Positions 54,231 through 64,000 of a DNA stretch of 64,000 nt are shown in pieces. The first letter of the stretch is position 1, and the number at the start of each line of letters is the position of its first letter. Below the pieces are notes generated by a model that searched no databases, was not told where the DNA came from, and saw nothing but the letters and a program-made list of their open reading frames with translations. The stretch is from Ruminococcus sp. (GTDB lineage: Bacteria > Bacillota > Clostridia > Oscillospirales > Ruminococcaceae): assembly GCA_015066975.1 (NCBI GenBank), contig SVNI01000001.1, positions 62,001 to 126,000 on the forward strand, read 5' to 3'. Both the position numbers and the translations under genes were made by a program.

Positions 54231-55352
54231 TTAATTCTTTTCAAGTGTGCCGTGGGAAAGCGATTTCAGATAGGCATGAATAAAGCCGTCTAAATCACCA
54301 TCCATTACAGCATTGATATTGCCATTCTCGAAATTGGTTCTGTGGTCTTTTACCAGCGTGTAAGGCATGAAGACATAGGAGCGAATCTGTGCGCCCCAGC
54401 CGATTTCTTTCTGTACGCCTTTAATATCCGAAATTTTATCCAGATGTTCGCGCTCCTTGATTTCAACAAGTTTTGCAACAAGCATCTTCATGGCATAATC
54501 ACGGTTCTGATACTGGCTTCTCTGAGTCTGACAGGAAGTTACAATTCCGGTCGGCTTGTGAATCAGACGGACAGCAGAACTTGTTTTGTTGACTTTCTGA
54601 CCGCCTGCACCGCTGGAACGGTAAACTTCCATTTCGATATCTTCATCACGGATTTCAACCTGAATGTTATCATCCATTTCCGGCATGACTTCCAAAGCAG
54701 CAAAAGAAGTATGTCTTCTGCCGGAAGCATCAAACGGCGAAACACGGACTAATCTGTGAACGCCTGCTTCTGATTTCAGATAACCATAGGCATTTTCACC
54801 TTCTACCATGATAGAGGCACTTTTCAGCCCGGCTTCTTCACCGTCCAGATAATCCAGAAGCTGTACTTTGAAATTATGGCGTTCTGCCCAGCGGTTATAC
54901 ATACGATAAAGCATTTCTGCCCAGTCCTGCGCTTCTGTACCGCCTGCGCCGGCATGGAATGTCAAAATTGCATTCTTGCTGTCATACTCGCCGGAAAGAA
55001 GCGTTTCCAGATTCTTGTTTTCCAGTGCTTGCTTGAAATCATTCATTTCGGTAACGATTTCATTCTGCATTTCTTCGTCTTCTTCCTCCATGCAGAGTTC
55101 AATCATGGTCAGGATATCTTCCAGACGAGACTGCATTTTTTCATAATCTGTAATTTTATTTTCAAGCTGTTTGGTTTTTTGCAGAACTTTCTGAGAATTT
55201 TCCAAATCATCCCAGAATCCGGCATCCGTGGCCTGTTCCTGCAAGTCTTTGAGTTCTTCTCTTGATTTTTTGATATTCAGCACTTCGCCGAGTTCGTCAA
55301 GTTCTTTTCGGTAGCCGTTCATTTCGACTTTAAGTTCGTCCAGTAAAATCAT
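54231..55352 (-). CDS. prfB: Peptide chain release factor 2
   Basis: SGAGGQKVNKTSSAVRLIHKPTGIVTSCQTQRSQ; SPF motif. Confidence 0.95.
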   Translation of the reverse strand: MILLDELKVEMNGYRKELDELGEVLNIKKSREELKDLQEQATDAGFWDDLENSQKVLQKTKQLENKITDYEKMQSRLEDILTMIELCMEEEDEEMQNEIVTEMNDFKQALENKNLETLLSGEYDSKNAILTFHAGAGGTEAQDWAEMLYRMYNRWAERHNFKVQLLDYLDGEEAGLKSASIMVEGENAYGYLKSEAGVHRLVRVSPFDASGRRHTSFAALEVMPEMDDNIQVEIRDEDIEMEVYRSSGAGGQKVNKTSSAVRLIHKPTGIVTSCQTQRSQYQNRDYAMKMLVAKLVEIKEREHLDKISDIKGVQKEIGWGAQIRSYVFMPYTLVKDHRTNFENGNINAVMDGDLDGFIHAYLKSLSHGTLEKN

Positions 55353-55427
55353 TCAAATACTCTCCTTCTGTATGTGATAATGATGATTATATTATATACT
55401 TTTTTCCGGAAAAAAGCAATAGTTCTG

Positions 55428-56102
55428 CTACAAAATCCCGGAAAGACAGGAAATCCAGCCCCGTGCAAGTTCTTCCTGCCCGATAAGTGTCGGGTGTGTT
55501 CCGTCAAGTGTTTCATAATAAACTTTATTTGCAGACAGGTCGGCAACTTCACACTTGTGCTTCTGTGCCAGAAAACGAATAGAATCGTTATACTCTTCCA
55601 AAGGAATCCCGGAAAATGTTTCGGGAAACTGCCAGTTCGGAATTTTTGCATGATAGGTTCTTGCTATCGTACCGCAGATAATTTCAGAAGTGGGATAATT
55701 GGCTTCAATGCGTTTCAGCATCAGGTGATAGGCATCTTCAAAATAAATAGGATTCTTCCAGAAAGGGAATTTTTTCTTGATGGGCACGCCCCTGCCGAAA
55801 TCTTTGATTCCCATATAAATCAGAATAATATCCGGCGCAATGTTGCCATTGTGGAGGAGTTCCGTGCGCTTGGTGCTGTTTCCGGCATAGGGATGTTTTC
55901 CCGCGACACAGCTTCCGGCATAGGAATTATTGACACAGATTCTTCCGCCGAAATGCGTGATGACTTTTGCCCACCAGATGTCACTGACGTAGCGCATGGC
56001 ATTTTTCTGAAGATTTTCATAGTCATAATGCACGCGGTAGCCTTCCGGCTGTGTGCCGACAAATGTGCTGATAGAATCGCCCATGACAGAAAAATAATTC
56101 AA
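55428..56102 (-). CDS. SGNH/GDSL hydrolase
   Basis: FSVMGDSISTF; DIILIYMGIKDFGRG; DGTHPT. Confidence 0.88.
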   Translation of the reverse strand: MNYFSVMGDSISTFVGTQPEGYRVHYDYENLQKNAMRYVSDIWWAKVITHFGGRICVNNSYAGSCVAGKHPYAGNSTKRTELLHNGNIAPDIILIYMGIKDFGRGVPIKKKFPFWKNPIYFEDAYHLMLKRIEANYPTSEIICGTIARTYHAKIPNWQFPETFSGIPLEEYNDSIRFLAQKHKCEVADLSANKVYYETLDGTHPTLIGQEELARGWISCLSGIL

Positions 56103-56237
56103 ACCAGTTCCCCCTTTCTTATCCCGAAAATATTAAATTCAAAAATCAGTGCAGTTCTGCAAGGATGCTGTCCGGATTGCATTTCAGCGCAAATGTTCCG
56201 GAAACATAGAGCTTGTGAATGGTATCGGCATCAAAAA

Positions 56238-56705
56238 TCACTCCTGATTTGCGCCATTTTTTTTCATGAGAAGCTTGAGATATGCCGGCATCAGGAAGAA
56301 AATCAGGACATAGCCCACAATCATGCTCAATACCAGAGATTTCAGGAACATGAGAATATAAGGCGGCATCGGCTGGCCGTGGCTGACAGCACTGTGATAA
56401 GCCATTGCTGTCATACAAAGCGTAATTGCAGGAGTATAAATCAGGTCAGAAATAAAACTTTCCAGAAATCTTGCTTTCAGCGTGTGCGGTGTCAGTCCGG
56501 CTTTTTCAACAGCAGCGTCACCGACTTTCTTCATCGGCACAAAAAAACCAATAATCAAACTGATAATCGTACTGATGACAAAATTAATCAGAAATCCGGG
56601 AATTGTGAAATGTCCGGAAGAAAGCAGTCCTGTCAGCGACAGGCAGAAGCTCATAGAAATGCCCATTAAAATACTCATCTGTGTACCGATTTTTTTCATG
56701 TCCAT
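56238..56705 (-). CDS. Multi-TM hypothetical membrane protein
   Basis: Four hydrophobic segments; RBS gaggag before MDMKKIGT. Confidence 0.7.
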   Translation of the reverse strand: MDMKKIGTQMSILMGISMSFCLSLTGLLSSGHFTIPGFLINFVISTIISLIIGFFVPMKKVGDAAVEKAGLTPHTLKARFLESFISDLIYTPAITLCMTAMAYHSAVSHGQPMPPYILMFLKSLVLSMIVGYVLIFFLMPAYLKLLMKKNGANQE

Positions 56706-56737
56706 AAAATACTCCTCTTGATGATAAAAAATTTTGA

Positions 56738-57439
56738 TTAAATATAAAATTCCTGCATGGTGTTCAGACACAGACAGGCAAGCTTTCCGCCGTCAAAACA
56801 TGCACCGCAGTCAATACAAATAGTGCTCGCGCCATGATAGATTTCCGGAATTCCGCTGATTAACGGCGTGGGTGTATGCCCTGTGATGAGAAAAATATTT
56901 TCATCATCAAATAATTTAATATTCGGGTCGTTACGCGTTATCAGCAGTTCTTCTGCCGAATATTCGCTTAATTTCTTGTCTTTGCGAAAATTGCCAAGTC
57001 CGGCATGAACCATAATAAAAGTTTTGCTTCCGACATCAATCGTTTCATATAGTGCAAATTCTGAAAGATATTCCAGAATGTCCGTACGTTCGCTTTTCGG
57101 AAGCTTCTGGAATCCGGAAATAGTTGTGCTTCCGCCGTCATCCAGCCAGCCGAATATATCATTCATATCTTCTGTAGTCAGCGCATTGTCCAGATTTTCT
57201 TCTGTAATATCCATATTGAGCTTATCCAGAAGATAAAGTGCCAGAAAATCATGATTGCCCATAATCGGGTATACATTGGAGCGTGTCATCATATCTTTAA
57301 GCACTTCTACCGGCTGAGGCCCTCTGTCCACAACATCACCAAGAACAAAAAGTGCATCCCTGTCAGAAAGCCGAATCAAATCCAGCATTTTTCTGTATTT
57401 TTCATACTCGCCGTGAATATCTGACATGACATAATACAT
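56738..57439 (-). CDS. Metallophosphoesterase (PrpE/PP2A-like serine/threonine phosphatase)
   Basis: MSDIHGEYEKY; LGDVVDRGPQPVEVL; IMGNHDF. Confidence 0.93.
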   Translation of the reverse strand: MYYVMSDIHGEYEKYRKMLDLIRLSDRDALFVLGDVVDRGPQPVEVLKDMMTRSNVYPIMGNHDFLALYLLDKLNMDITEENLDNALTTEDMNDIFGWLDDGGSTTISGFQKLPKSERTDILEYLSEFALYETIDVGSKTFIMVHAGLGNFRKDKKLSEYSAEELLITRNDPNIKLFDDENIFLITGHTPTPLISGIPEIYHGASTICIDCGACFDGGKLACLCLNTMQEFYI

Positions 57440-57537
57440 AGCATTTTCCTTTCAGGATTTTATATTTATCATTCCATACATTGACAATTTTACCACATAA
57501 TCAGGATTTTGTCAACAGTATCTGAAAAAAAGAAAGT

Positions 57538-57560
57538 ACCTGCACGGAATTCATGCAGGC
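57538..57560 (-). terminator. Terminator after GGDEF gene
   Basis: Minus strand cctgca...tgcagg then tactttctttttt. Confidence 0.65.
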
Positions 57561-58714
57561 AAATCGGCAGTTTTCACAGAAGAACGGCTGTGTTTTGTTC
57601 TTTTTTCTTCATACATGTGATTGTCCATTTCGTTCAGAAACGAGTCCGTTGTATGACTGACGTCGTACATGCTCCGGCCGATAGAAAACGAAAGCTGATA
57701 GAGCTTATTTTGGGAATGATTGAATTTAAGCAGAGCCTCCCGAAGATTTTGTTCTATCTGAATCAGGTCGGCCTCGTCGCTGGTCTGCATCAAAATGATG
57801 AATTCATCTCCGGCAAAACGAATGGGCAGAGCTTTCGCCGGAATACTGAGCCGGATGATTCTGGAGGCTTCTACAAGTGCTTCATCTCCCACGGTATGCC
57901 CGAAACGGTCATTGATGGTTTTGAAATAATCCAAATCTATCATAAGTCCGCCGGCGGTATTCTGTTTCCGGCTGATTTGGCTGAGTATATGGTCAAGATA
58001 ATTCCGGTTGTATAATTTTGTGAGGGGGTCGATATAAGATAATTCGTTCTGCAAGCTCATGTAAATGCCCACCAGTCCGAGTGCGGTACAGCACCAGCCA
58101 ATCGAAAGGCCATAAATAATATACTGTATTGTTGCGCCGACAAGTATCGGGGTCAGGAACATATAAATCGGGAAGAATCTGTCACGGCCGTAATGCTTGT
58201 TATATACATGTCTTGTCACAATGCTGTGTATCAGATAACTCATTGTAGCAGTATAGAAGATATATCCGCCGATTTTGCGGTGATAGAAAGCATCTTCATC
58301 AATGCTGAACAAAAAACGGAATTTCAGATTCAGAATCACGGCAATCAGACAGACCAGTGCTGGAATACCCATCTTGAAAAAGTTTTTCCGGATGCGGTTT
58401 TCATCATGATAAAGATGCAAATCCGCATAAAGACACCACGAAAAACAATCAATAATATTAGCTACATACAAGGACGAATTCCCCAGCAGATTCATGACAT
58501 GAACCCCCGGAATCTGCTTTTGTCCGTCAAAGATAAATGTCAGCATTTCAATCAGACAGGCCATTGCTGTGACGATAATCATGCCCGTAAACAGCTTATC
58601 GCTGAGCTGCTGCCTCTGCCGGACAAGATGACTGCTTATCAGGAGAATCATCAGCAGAGCAATACCGATACAGTTTGTGATAATAATTGCCTGTAGATTC
58701 ATAATGCTTATCAT
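57551..58714 (-). CDS. Membrane GGDEF-domain protein (putative diguanylate cyclase, degenerate AGDEF signature)
   Basis: DPLTKLYNRNYLD; IDLDYFKTINDRFGHTVGDEAL; RFAGDEFIIL. Confidence 0.92.
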   Translation of the reverse strand: MISIMNLQAIIITNCIGIALLMILLISSHLVRQRQQLSDKLFTGMIIVTAMACLIEMLTFIFDGQKQIPGVHVMNLLGNSSLYVANIIDCFSWCLYADLHLYHDENRIRKNFFKMGIPALVCLIAVILNLKFRFLFSIDEDAFYHRKIGGYIFYTATMSYLIHSIVTRHVYNKHYGRDRFFPIYMFLTPILVGATIQYIIYGLSIGWCCTALGLVGIYMSLQNELSYIDPLTKLYNRNYLDHILSQISRKQNTAGGLMIDLDYFKTINDRFGHTVGDEALVEASRIIRLSIPAKALPIRFAGDEFIILMQTSDEADLIQIEQNLREALLKFNHSQNKLYQLSFSIGRSMYDVSHTTDSFLNEMDNHMYEEKRTKHSRSSVKTADLPA

Positions 58715-58814
58715 CTCCCTGCCGAAAATTTTATTTTATTATAGCATATTTCTGAAACGTTTTCAATAGAATTCCCGAAAATTTACAAACAGAACATAAT
58801 TTTATCGTTGATTG

Positions 58815-59795
58815 TTACAGTATCATTTCTTCTTTGATGCGGATGCTTCCGGCCGGACGCTTGCCTACAGCCGACAAATAAGTTTTCAATGCTGTGCATT
58901 TTCCATGTATCGGACAGAATACCCCTGCCGGAATGAAAATGCTGTCGCCTTTTTTGACAGGGACTGCCCCGTCTTCCGTCTCAAGTGTCGCTTCACCATC
59001 AAGAATCAGCAAGTGTCGGAAACTGTCATAGTATCCCACACAGCTCTCCCGTGCGGTAATCTTCTGCACCGTGAAAAACGGGCAGCGTTTCAGATACTGC
59101 GCTGTAAAACCATCACGAATCACAGGCGGTTCGGGCGGAATTATCTCCGACGGACTCAGCTTTGTGACATCCAGTGCTTTCTGAATATGCAGTTCTCTTC
59201 CGCGGTCATAGTCATAAATTCTGTAAGTCAGATTGGAACTCTGCTGGACTTCGGCGAGAAGAATTCCCTTGCCGATTGCATGAACCGTTCCCGCCGGAAT
59301 GAAAAATACATCCCCGGCTTTTACAGGCACATGGCGCACCCAGTCCAGAATCGTGTTATGCTCAATCGCAAAGCGAAACTGCTCTTTTGTGAGCGTATCC
59401 TGAAAACCGTAGATGATTTCTGCACCCGGTTCGGCTTCGACAATATACCACAGTTCCGTTTTGCCCCAGTCAGTCTCATGTTTCAGCGCATAGGCATTAT
59501 CAGGATGTACCTGTACAGAAAGATTTTCCCTTGCATCAATCAGCTTTATCAGAACCGGAAATCTGTCGAATTTCTCACAGTGTACGCCGAGTGCATCCGG
59601 ATTTTCCTTTAAAAATTCCGTGAGAGTTTTACCCTTGTATTCGCCGGAAGCAATCATGCTTTCCCCGTCAGGATGACAGGAAAGCTCCCAGCTTTCGGCG
59701 ATTCTTTCTTTATCGGAAACTTTTCCGTATTCTTTCAGGCGGTTTCCTCCCCAGATATAGTCTTTGCAGACAGGTTTCAGAAAAAACGGTTTCAT
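58815..59795 (-). CDS. manA: Mannose-6-phosphate isomerase, class I
   Basis: KPVCKDYIWGGNRLKEYGK; LSVQVHPDNAYA; FFIPAGTVHAIG. Confidence 0.94.
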   Translation of the reverse strand: MKPFFLKPVCKDYIWGGNRLKEYGKVSDKERIAESWELSCHPDGESMIASGEYKGKTLTEFLKENPDALGVHCEKFDRFPVLIKLIDARENLSVQVHPDNAYALKHETDWGKTELWYIVEAEPGAEIIYGFQDTLTKEQFRFAIEHNTILDWVRHVPVKAGDVFFIPAGTVHAIGKGILLAEVQQSSNLTYRIYDYDRGRELHIQKALDVTKLSPSEIIPPEPPVIRDGFTAQYLKRCPFFTVQKITARESCVGYYDSFRHLLILDGEATLETEDGAVPVKKGDSIFIPAGVFCPIHGKCTALKTYLSAVGKRPAGSIRIKEEMIL

Positions 59796-60634
59796 GTCTT
59801 GTTCTCCTTTTCTTCTTTCTCGTAATTAGCAAGCGTTTCTGCTGTGGCTTCCGGCAGGGAAAATTCTTCCAGAAAAGCTTTGTAAGTACTGTGATATACA
59901 TTCAGGTCAATATACATCTCAGTACAGTCTGACTGAATGCCGTCATAGCCTGCAAGAAGGCCTTTATCAGAATATTGCCAGAAACTCCAGTTCACAAGAG
60001 GCTCTTGATAAGTATTCCTGAACCAGAGAGGATATTCTCCGTATCCTCCGCCGAGAATATAATGATAATAAGCTCTTGTCGTTGTATAAATAATCGGCTT
60101 GACATGATAATAATCTTCCAGATTCTGAAGCAGTGCATTCAGGATTTCCTGCGTTTCTTTCCGCGAGAGCGGTGTACTGCTGTAGTTGCCATAGAATTCC
60201 AAATCAATCACAGGAGGCAGACTGCCTTCTAAATCACCAACAGTACTGATGAAATTCTGTGCCTGTGTTTCGCCGGAACTTTCAAAACTGAAAAAATGAT
60301 ATGCCCCGGCATAAATATCTGTTTTCTGGACTTCTGCCCAGTTTTCACTGAAACAGGGGTCTTGATGGGAACTGCCTTCTGTCGCTTTGATAAAAGCAAA
60401 TGTGATATTCTGTCCGGCTATGACAGGCCAGTCGATATTTCCCTGATAACGCGAAACATCCACACCCATGACGGGATATTTTTCAGGGTCTGGGATATTA
60501 GCGATAATTTCGCCGTCATAAATTTTTTTCAGCCGTATCGCATAAGGGATAATTCCAAAAATGATGACGGCTGTCAGCACTGCGCCGATAATCCTTCCGT
60601 AAGCAGGCTTTCTGCCTTTCAAAATGCTGTTCAC
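59792..60634 (-). CDS. GH25 lysozyme
   Basis: MGVDVSRYQGNIDWPVIAGQNITFAFIKATEGSSHQDPCF; YAGAYHFFSF. Confidence 0.93.
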   Translation of the reverse strand: MNSILKGRKPAYGRIIGAVLTAVIIFGIIPYAIRLKKIYDGEIIANIPDPEKYPVMGVDVSRYQGNIDWPVIAGQNITFAFIKATEGSSHQDPCFSENWAEVQKTDIYAGAYHFFSFESSGETQAQNFISTVGDLEGSLPPVIDLEFYGNYSSTPLSRKETQEILNALLQNLEDYYHVKPIIYTTTRAYYHYILGGGYGEYPLWFRNTYQEPLVNWSFWQYSDKGLLAGYDGIQSDCTEMYIDLNVYHSTYKAFLEEFSLPEATAETLANYEKEEKENKT

Positions 60635-62886
60635 TGTGCAATATCACCCATTACAATGCCCCGGCCATTGGTAGCAAAATAAACTCTGCCATAAACACGG
60701 CTGTCTCCGGTGATGAAACTTGTCAGATTGCCAAACAGATGCTTCTCGTCATTGATGCGCTCCCATGTACTGCCTTTATCCAGAGAACGATAAATGCCGT
60801 CCCCCTGTCCGGCATTTCCCATTGCATAAACAACCGGATAATCATTTTCTGATTTTGGCGCGCCAAACCCTATCGCTCTGAAATCAATATTCTTGACGGA
60901 AGTGAATGTCTGACCGCTGTCTTCGGAATACATCAGAAGCGTTCCGCTGCAAAGCCACACGTTTCCTTCTTTGCCCACAACAGTCTGAATGTTCGCTTTA
61001 TCTGCGATAAGCTGTCCCGTAGAGGTAAACTTGATACCGCCGTCTGTTGAAATATAAAACATGCCGTTATAGGCAGCGTAGAATTTTTCCGGATTCACTC
61101 TGTCAGCGCATATCTGTGCGCCATAGCCTAAACCCTCGACATAATACCACTTATCATTCTGAATATTATACTGATAAATATTAGAATTTCCCGTGTTGGC
61201 CGGAGTCCAGATAATCACAGAACCGTCTGCACTCATGCAGACTTTTCCGCCCTCTACTTTTTCAGGAACGTTCGGAACGGGATTCCAAGTCTGACCGCCG
61301 TCTGTGGTGAACCATAACGGCTTGAGCTTATCCTGTACAGCATAAACAGCACAGTCCGCATTTTCATAGGCAACATCCAAATCCGTCGGATTATTGCCGG
61401 AAGCACTTCCCATGAAATGCGCATCATCAGGGCCTGTTGTGACATCCAGATGAGAAAAGCCTGTCAAATCCCCCATGATAGAATATAATTGTGGCTGACC
61501 TTCTTGATAGTTCGGCGAAAGCATCTGATAAACTGCCGTTTCTTCCAGTCCGTAAGCGGCGAAAGAAATCACAACATCTTTATCTGTGCCTAAGTCCGTC
61601 ATGTTTTCCGTACAGTAGATAGTCGCGCCTGTTCCGTACATAACTTCGTCAGAATTGAACGGATTGATATTGATGTCTGCTGTCCACCAGCCAGTCTTGG
61701 CTTCTTCACGTCCCCATGTGAGCCAGTCAGCTTTTTCGACGTTCATCATGTAATGCTTTTCATGATTCTTAGTATCAAATAAGCCCTGCCATGTCTGACC
61801 GCCGTCTGTAGAGCGATAAATATTATCACCATTATCCGACCAGTAACCCAGCGTACATACAACAAGCGTATCCGGATTCTGCTTATCCGTCGAAACCGCT
61901 CCGAAACCGCCGTATCTGCCGTCATTCAGATTCGGTGTGATATCTGTGAATGCACCGTCCTGATATACACAGACTGCCCCGTTCTGAGGACTCATGTTAG
62001 GCCCGCAGTTATCGGAATAGGCCAGATATAATTTTCCATCTGCTGAAAAATCACCGTGCAGAGGATACATCCCCGGCAAGTTTGCCGGAAGTGCTTCCCA
62101 TGATGCACCATTATCGGAAGATGTATAAATACAGTTTCCGTCTTTCTGCGCAACACCCACATAAATATCATGATTCACAGGATGGAATTCTACCCACATG
62201 ATACCGATAGCATTGCTTTCCTGTGTGTAGTCGCCTTTGACAGGAAAGTTTTCTACTTCATTCCACGTTTTGCCGAAATCTTCGGATTTCCAAAGACCTG
62301 CATTTCTTGTCCCCATGTAGATGATATTGTTTTCCGCCGGATTGACTTTCAGACGTTCGCCTGTCCCTCTGCCGGAATTGTTTGCACCGCAGTCAAACGG
62401 CATGTCATGCTGTTCCCATGTTTCACCGTAATCTTCCGAAACCAGTACAGCTCCGTGATTCCCCATATACGTTCCGCCAAGTGCGTAAACTCTGCCGGCA
62501 TCCACAGGGTCACAGGCGATACTTTCAATGCCGATTAAATTCCAGTTTTCTGAACCAAGATGGTCTGTAATCGCTTTCCATCTCTGTTCCGATTCTACCC
62601 ACCTGTAAGCTCCGCCGATATCCGTCCGGGCATAGATGAGATTTTCCTCTGCTTCGCTATATACCATGCCTGTGACATAACCACCTCCGCCGATAGCCAC
62701 ATTGCTCCAGGAATAAACATCTTCTGAAATTTTAGAATTCGATTCCGGAGCAGTTTGTTCTGCATCATCACTTTGATTTGCAGACGTTTCTGCAGTACTG
62801 CTGTTAGTTTCGGCATGACTGCATCCGGCGAGCACCATGGCAACACACAGGCAGAGCGCAAAAAGAATATATTTTTTTCTTATCAT
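60631..62886 (-). CDS. GH74-like xyloglucanase lipoprotein
   Basis: Lipobox VLAGC; VAIGGGGYVTGMVYSEAEENLIYARTDIGGAYRW; multiple BNR (SEDFGKTW, STDGGQTW) repeats. Confidence 0.9.
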   Translation of the reverse strand: MIRKKYILFALCLCVAMVLAGCSHAETNSSTAETSANQSDDAEQTAPESNSKISEDVYSWSNVAIGGGGYVTGMVYSEAEENLIYARTDIGGAYRWVESEQRWKAITDHLGSENWNLIGIESIACDPVDAGRVYALGGTYMGNHGAVLVSEDYGETWEQHDMPFDCGANNSGRGTGERLKVNPAENNIIYMGTRNAGLWKSEDFGKTWNEVENFPVKGDYTQESNAIGIMWVEFHPVNHDIYVGVAQKDGNCIYTSSDNGASWEALPANLPGMYPLHGDFSADGKLYLAYSDNCGPNMSPQNGAVCVYQDGAFTDITPNLNDGRYGGFGAVSTDKQNPDTLVVCTLGYWSDNGDNIYRSTDGGQTWQGLFDTKNHEKHYMMNVEKADWLTWGREEAKTGWWTADININPFNSDEVMYGTGATIYCTENMTDLGTDKDVVISFAAYGLEETAVYQMLSPNYQEGQPQLYSIMGDLTGFSHLDVTTGPDDAHFMGSASGNNPTDLDVAYENADCAVYAVQDKLKPLWFTTDGGQTWNPVPNVPEKVEGGKVCMSADGSVIIWTPANTGNSNIYQYNIQNDKWYYVEGLGYGAQICADRVNPEKFYAAYNGMFYISTDGGIKFTSTGQLIADKANIQTVVGKEGNVWLCSGTLLMYSEDSGQTFTSVKNIDFRAIGFGAPKSENDYPVVYAMGNAGQGDGIYRSLDKGSTWERINDEKHLFGNLTSFITGDSRVYGRVYFATNGRGIVMGDIAQ

Positions 62887-62923
62887 AAATCTGTCCCCTT
62901 TAATGATTCTTAATTTATGTTTA

Positions 62924-64000
62924 TCAGTCACTGAGTTCCATTGTGATATGAAGTAATCTGCTTACACCGTCGCCCCACATGGGTGCTATCGGCAGGCCGA
63001 TTTTCATAAGCTGTCCGCCTGTATAGCGTTTCCCGTCAAAAAGATAGATACCTTCCGGAATCAGGCCTTGTAATTTCAGATGCTTCCTGACCTGATTGGC
63101 CTGATTGCGAATCTGAATGACAGTTACCAGCGTTTCTGTATGTTCCGTGCTGACAAACTGCCATGCAATCCAGTATTTATTCTGCATTAATCTGTAAAAA
63201 CGGCCTTCTCTTGTCAGATGCGAATACTGATGATATAATTTCAACTGCTCCTGAATCTGCTTTACCTGTTTGGCTGTCAGGCGCATCAAATCCATTTCAT
63301 AGCCAAATGTTCCGGCAAGCGCAACATGTGCCCTGGTCATGAAATCTGTATTTCTGCCAACGGTATGATTCGGACAAACGGAGATATGCGCTCCCATACA
63401 GGATGGCGGATAACAAAGCGATGTTCCAAGTTGAATTTCAGCTCTGTCACAGGCATCTGTATTATCAGAACACCAGATTTGCGGACTGTAATAAAGCATT
63501 CCGCAGTCGAAACGTCCTCCCCCGCCGGCGCAGTTTTCCAGAAGCAAATCCGGAAAAGTTTTCAGCAATTGTTCCTGAAGTTCATACACGCCGAGAATAT
63601 ATCTGTGGAAAAATTCTTTCTGTCTGTGAGGCGGAAGCGTCGGGGTATACGCTTCTGTGATTTGCCGGTTCATATCCCATTTGACATACGAAATATCTGC
63701 TTCGTGAATAATATCTGCCATACTCCGGAATAAATAGTTCCGGACTTCTGGCCTTGTCATATCCAGTACACATTGATTCCGGGAAAGTGTCATATCTCGG
63801 CCGGGAATCTGCACTGCCCATTCAGGATGCTTCCGGAACAGCTCACTGTCCTGCGATATCATTTCCGGCTCGAACCACAGCCCGAATTTCAGATTTCTTC
63901 TTTGGATTTCCTCACCAAGCCATTCCATGCCCTCCGGAATTTTTTCTTCATTTACGAACCAGTCGCCAAGTGATGTTGTATCATCATCACGATGCCCGAA
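62924..64000 (-). CDS. Alpha-galactosidase (GH36), truncated at window edge
   Basis: HRDDDTTSLGDWFVNEEKIPEGMEW; LKFGLWFEPEMIS; DISYVKWDMNRQITEA; open to base 64000. Confidence 0.9.
   Translation of the reverse strand, partial: FGHRDDDTTSLGDWFVNEEKIPEGMEWLGEEIQRRNLKFGLWFEPEMISQDSELFRKHPEWAVQIPGRDMTLSRNQCVLDMTRPEVRNYLFRSMADIIHEADISYVKWDMNRQITEAYTPTLPPHRQKEFFHRYILGVYELQEQLLKTFPDLLLENCAGGGGRFDCGMLYYSPQIWCSDNTDACDRAEIQLGTSLCYPPSCMGAHISVCPNHTVGRNTDFMTRAHVALAGTFGYEMDLMRLTAKQVKQIQEQLKLYHQYSHLTREGRFYRLMQNKYWIAWQFVSTEHTETLVTVIQIRNQANQVRKHLKLQGLIPEGIYLFDGKRYTGGQLMKIGLPIAPMWGDGVSRLLHITMELSD

Noticed and set aside
55374-56669. 431-aa plus-strand ORF
   Set aside because: Antisense to the SGNH hydrolase and membrane protein; basic/Cys/His-rich composition typical of shadow ORFs
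1-64000. CRISPR arrays, rRNA, tRNA, transposases
   Set aside because: None recognised by eye; not excluded by any computed search

Overview
This looks like an origin-proximal segment of a low-GC, Ruminococcus-like (Oscillospiraceae) chromosome. It opens with the canonical oriC-flank order rnpA-yidD-yidC-jag-mnmE-mnmG, then rsmG-noc-parA-parB-serS. The accessory and core genes that follow are birA, a ZIP transporter, a 4-subunit 2-oxoacid:ferredoxin oxidoreductase, yabP/yabQ/divIC/S1, rnr-secG, four tandem BspA-like LRR surface proteins, glmS, typA, Na/Pi symporter, rpsT, gpr, a GH5 cellulase with dockerin, prfB, GGDEF, and a manA-GH25-GH74-GH36 operon. The main discovery candidate is a dense array of 17 parS-like palindromes (12 exact TGTTCCACGTGGAACA, 5 variants) confined to about 10.9 kb (6871-17756). 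Most form the intergenic leader of small orphan, immunity-like genes. In eight cases the spacer is essentially 'stop - parS - 19-24 nt containing an RBS - ATG', and in one of these the gene is on the minus strand. A second candidate is a Cys-rich leader peptide plus terminator upstream of a SAM methyltransferase. All site counts are by eye, and no database searches were possible.
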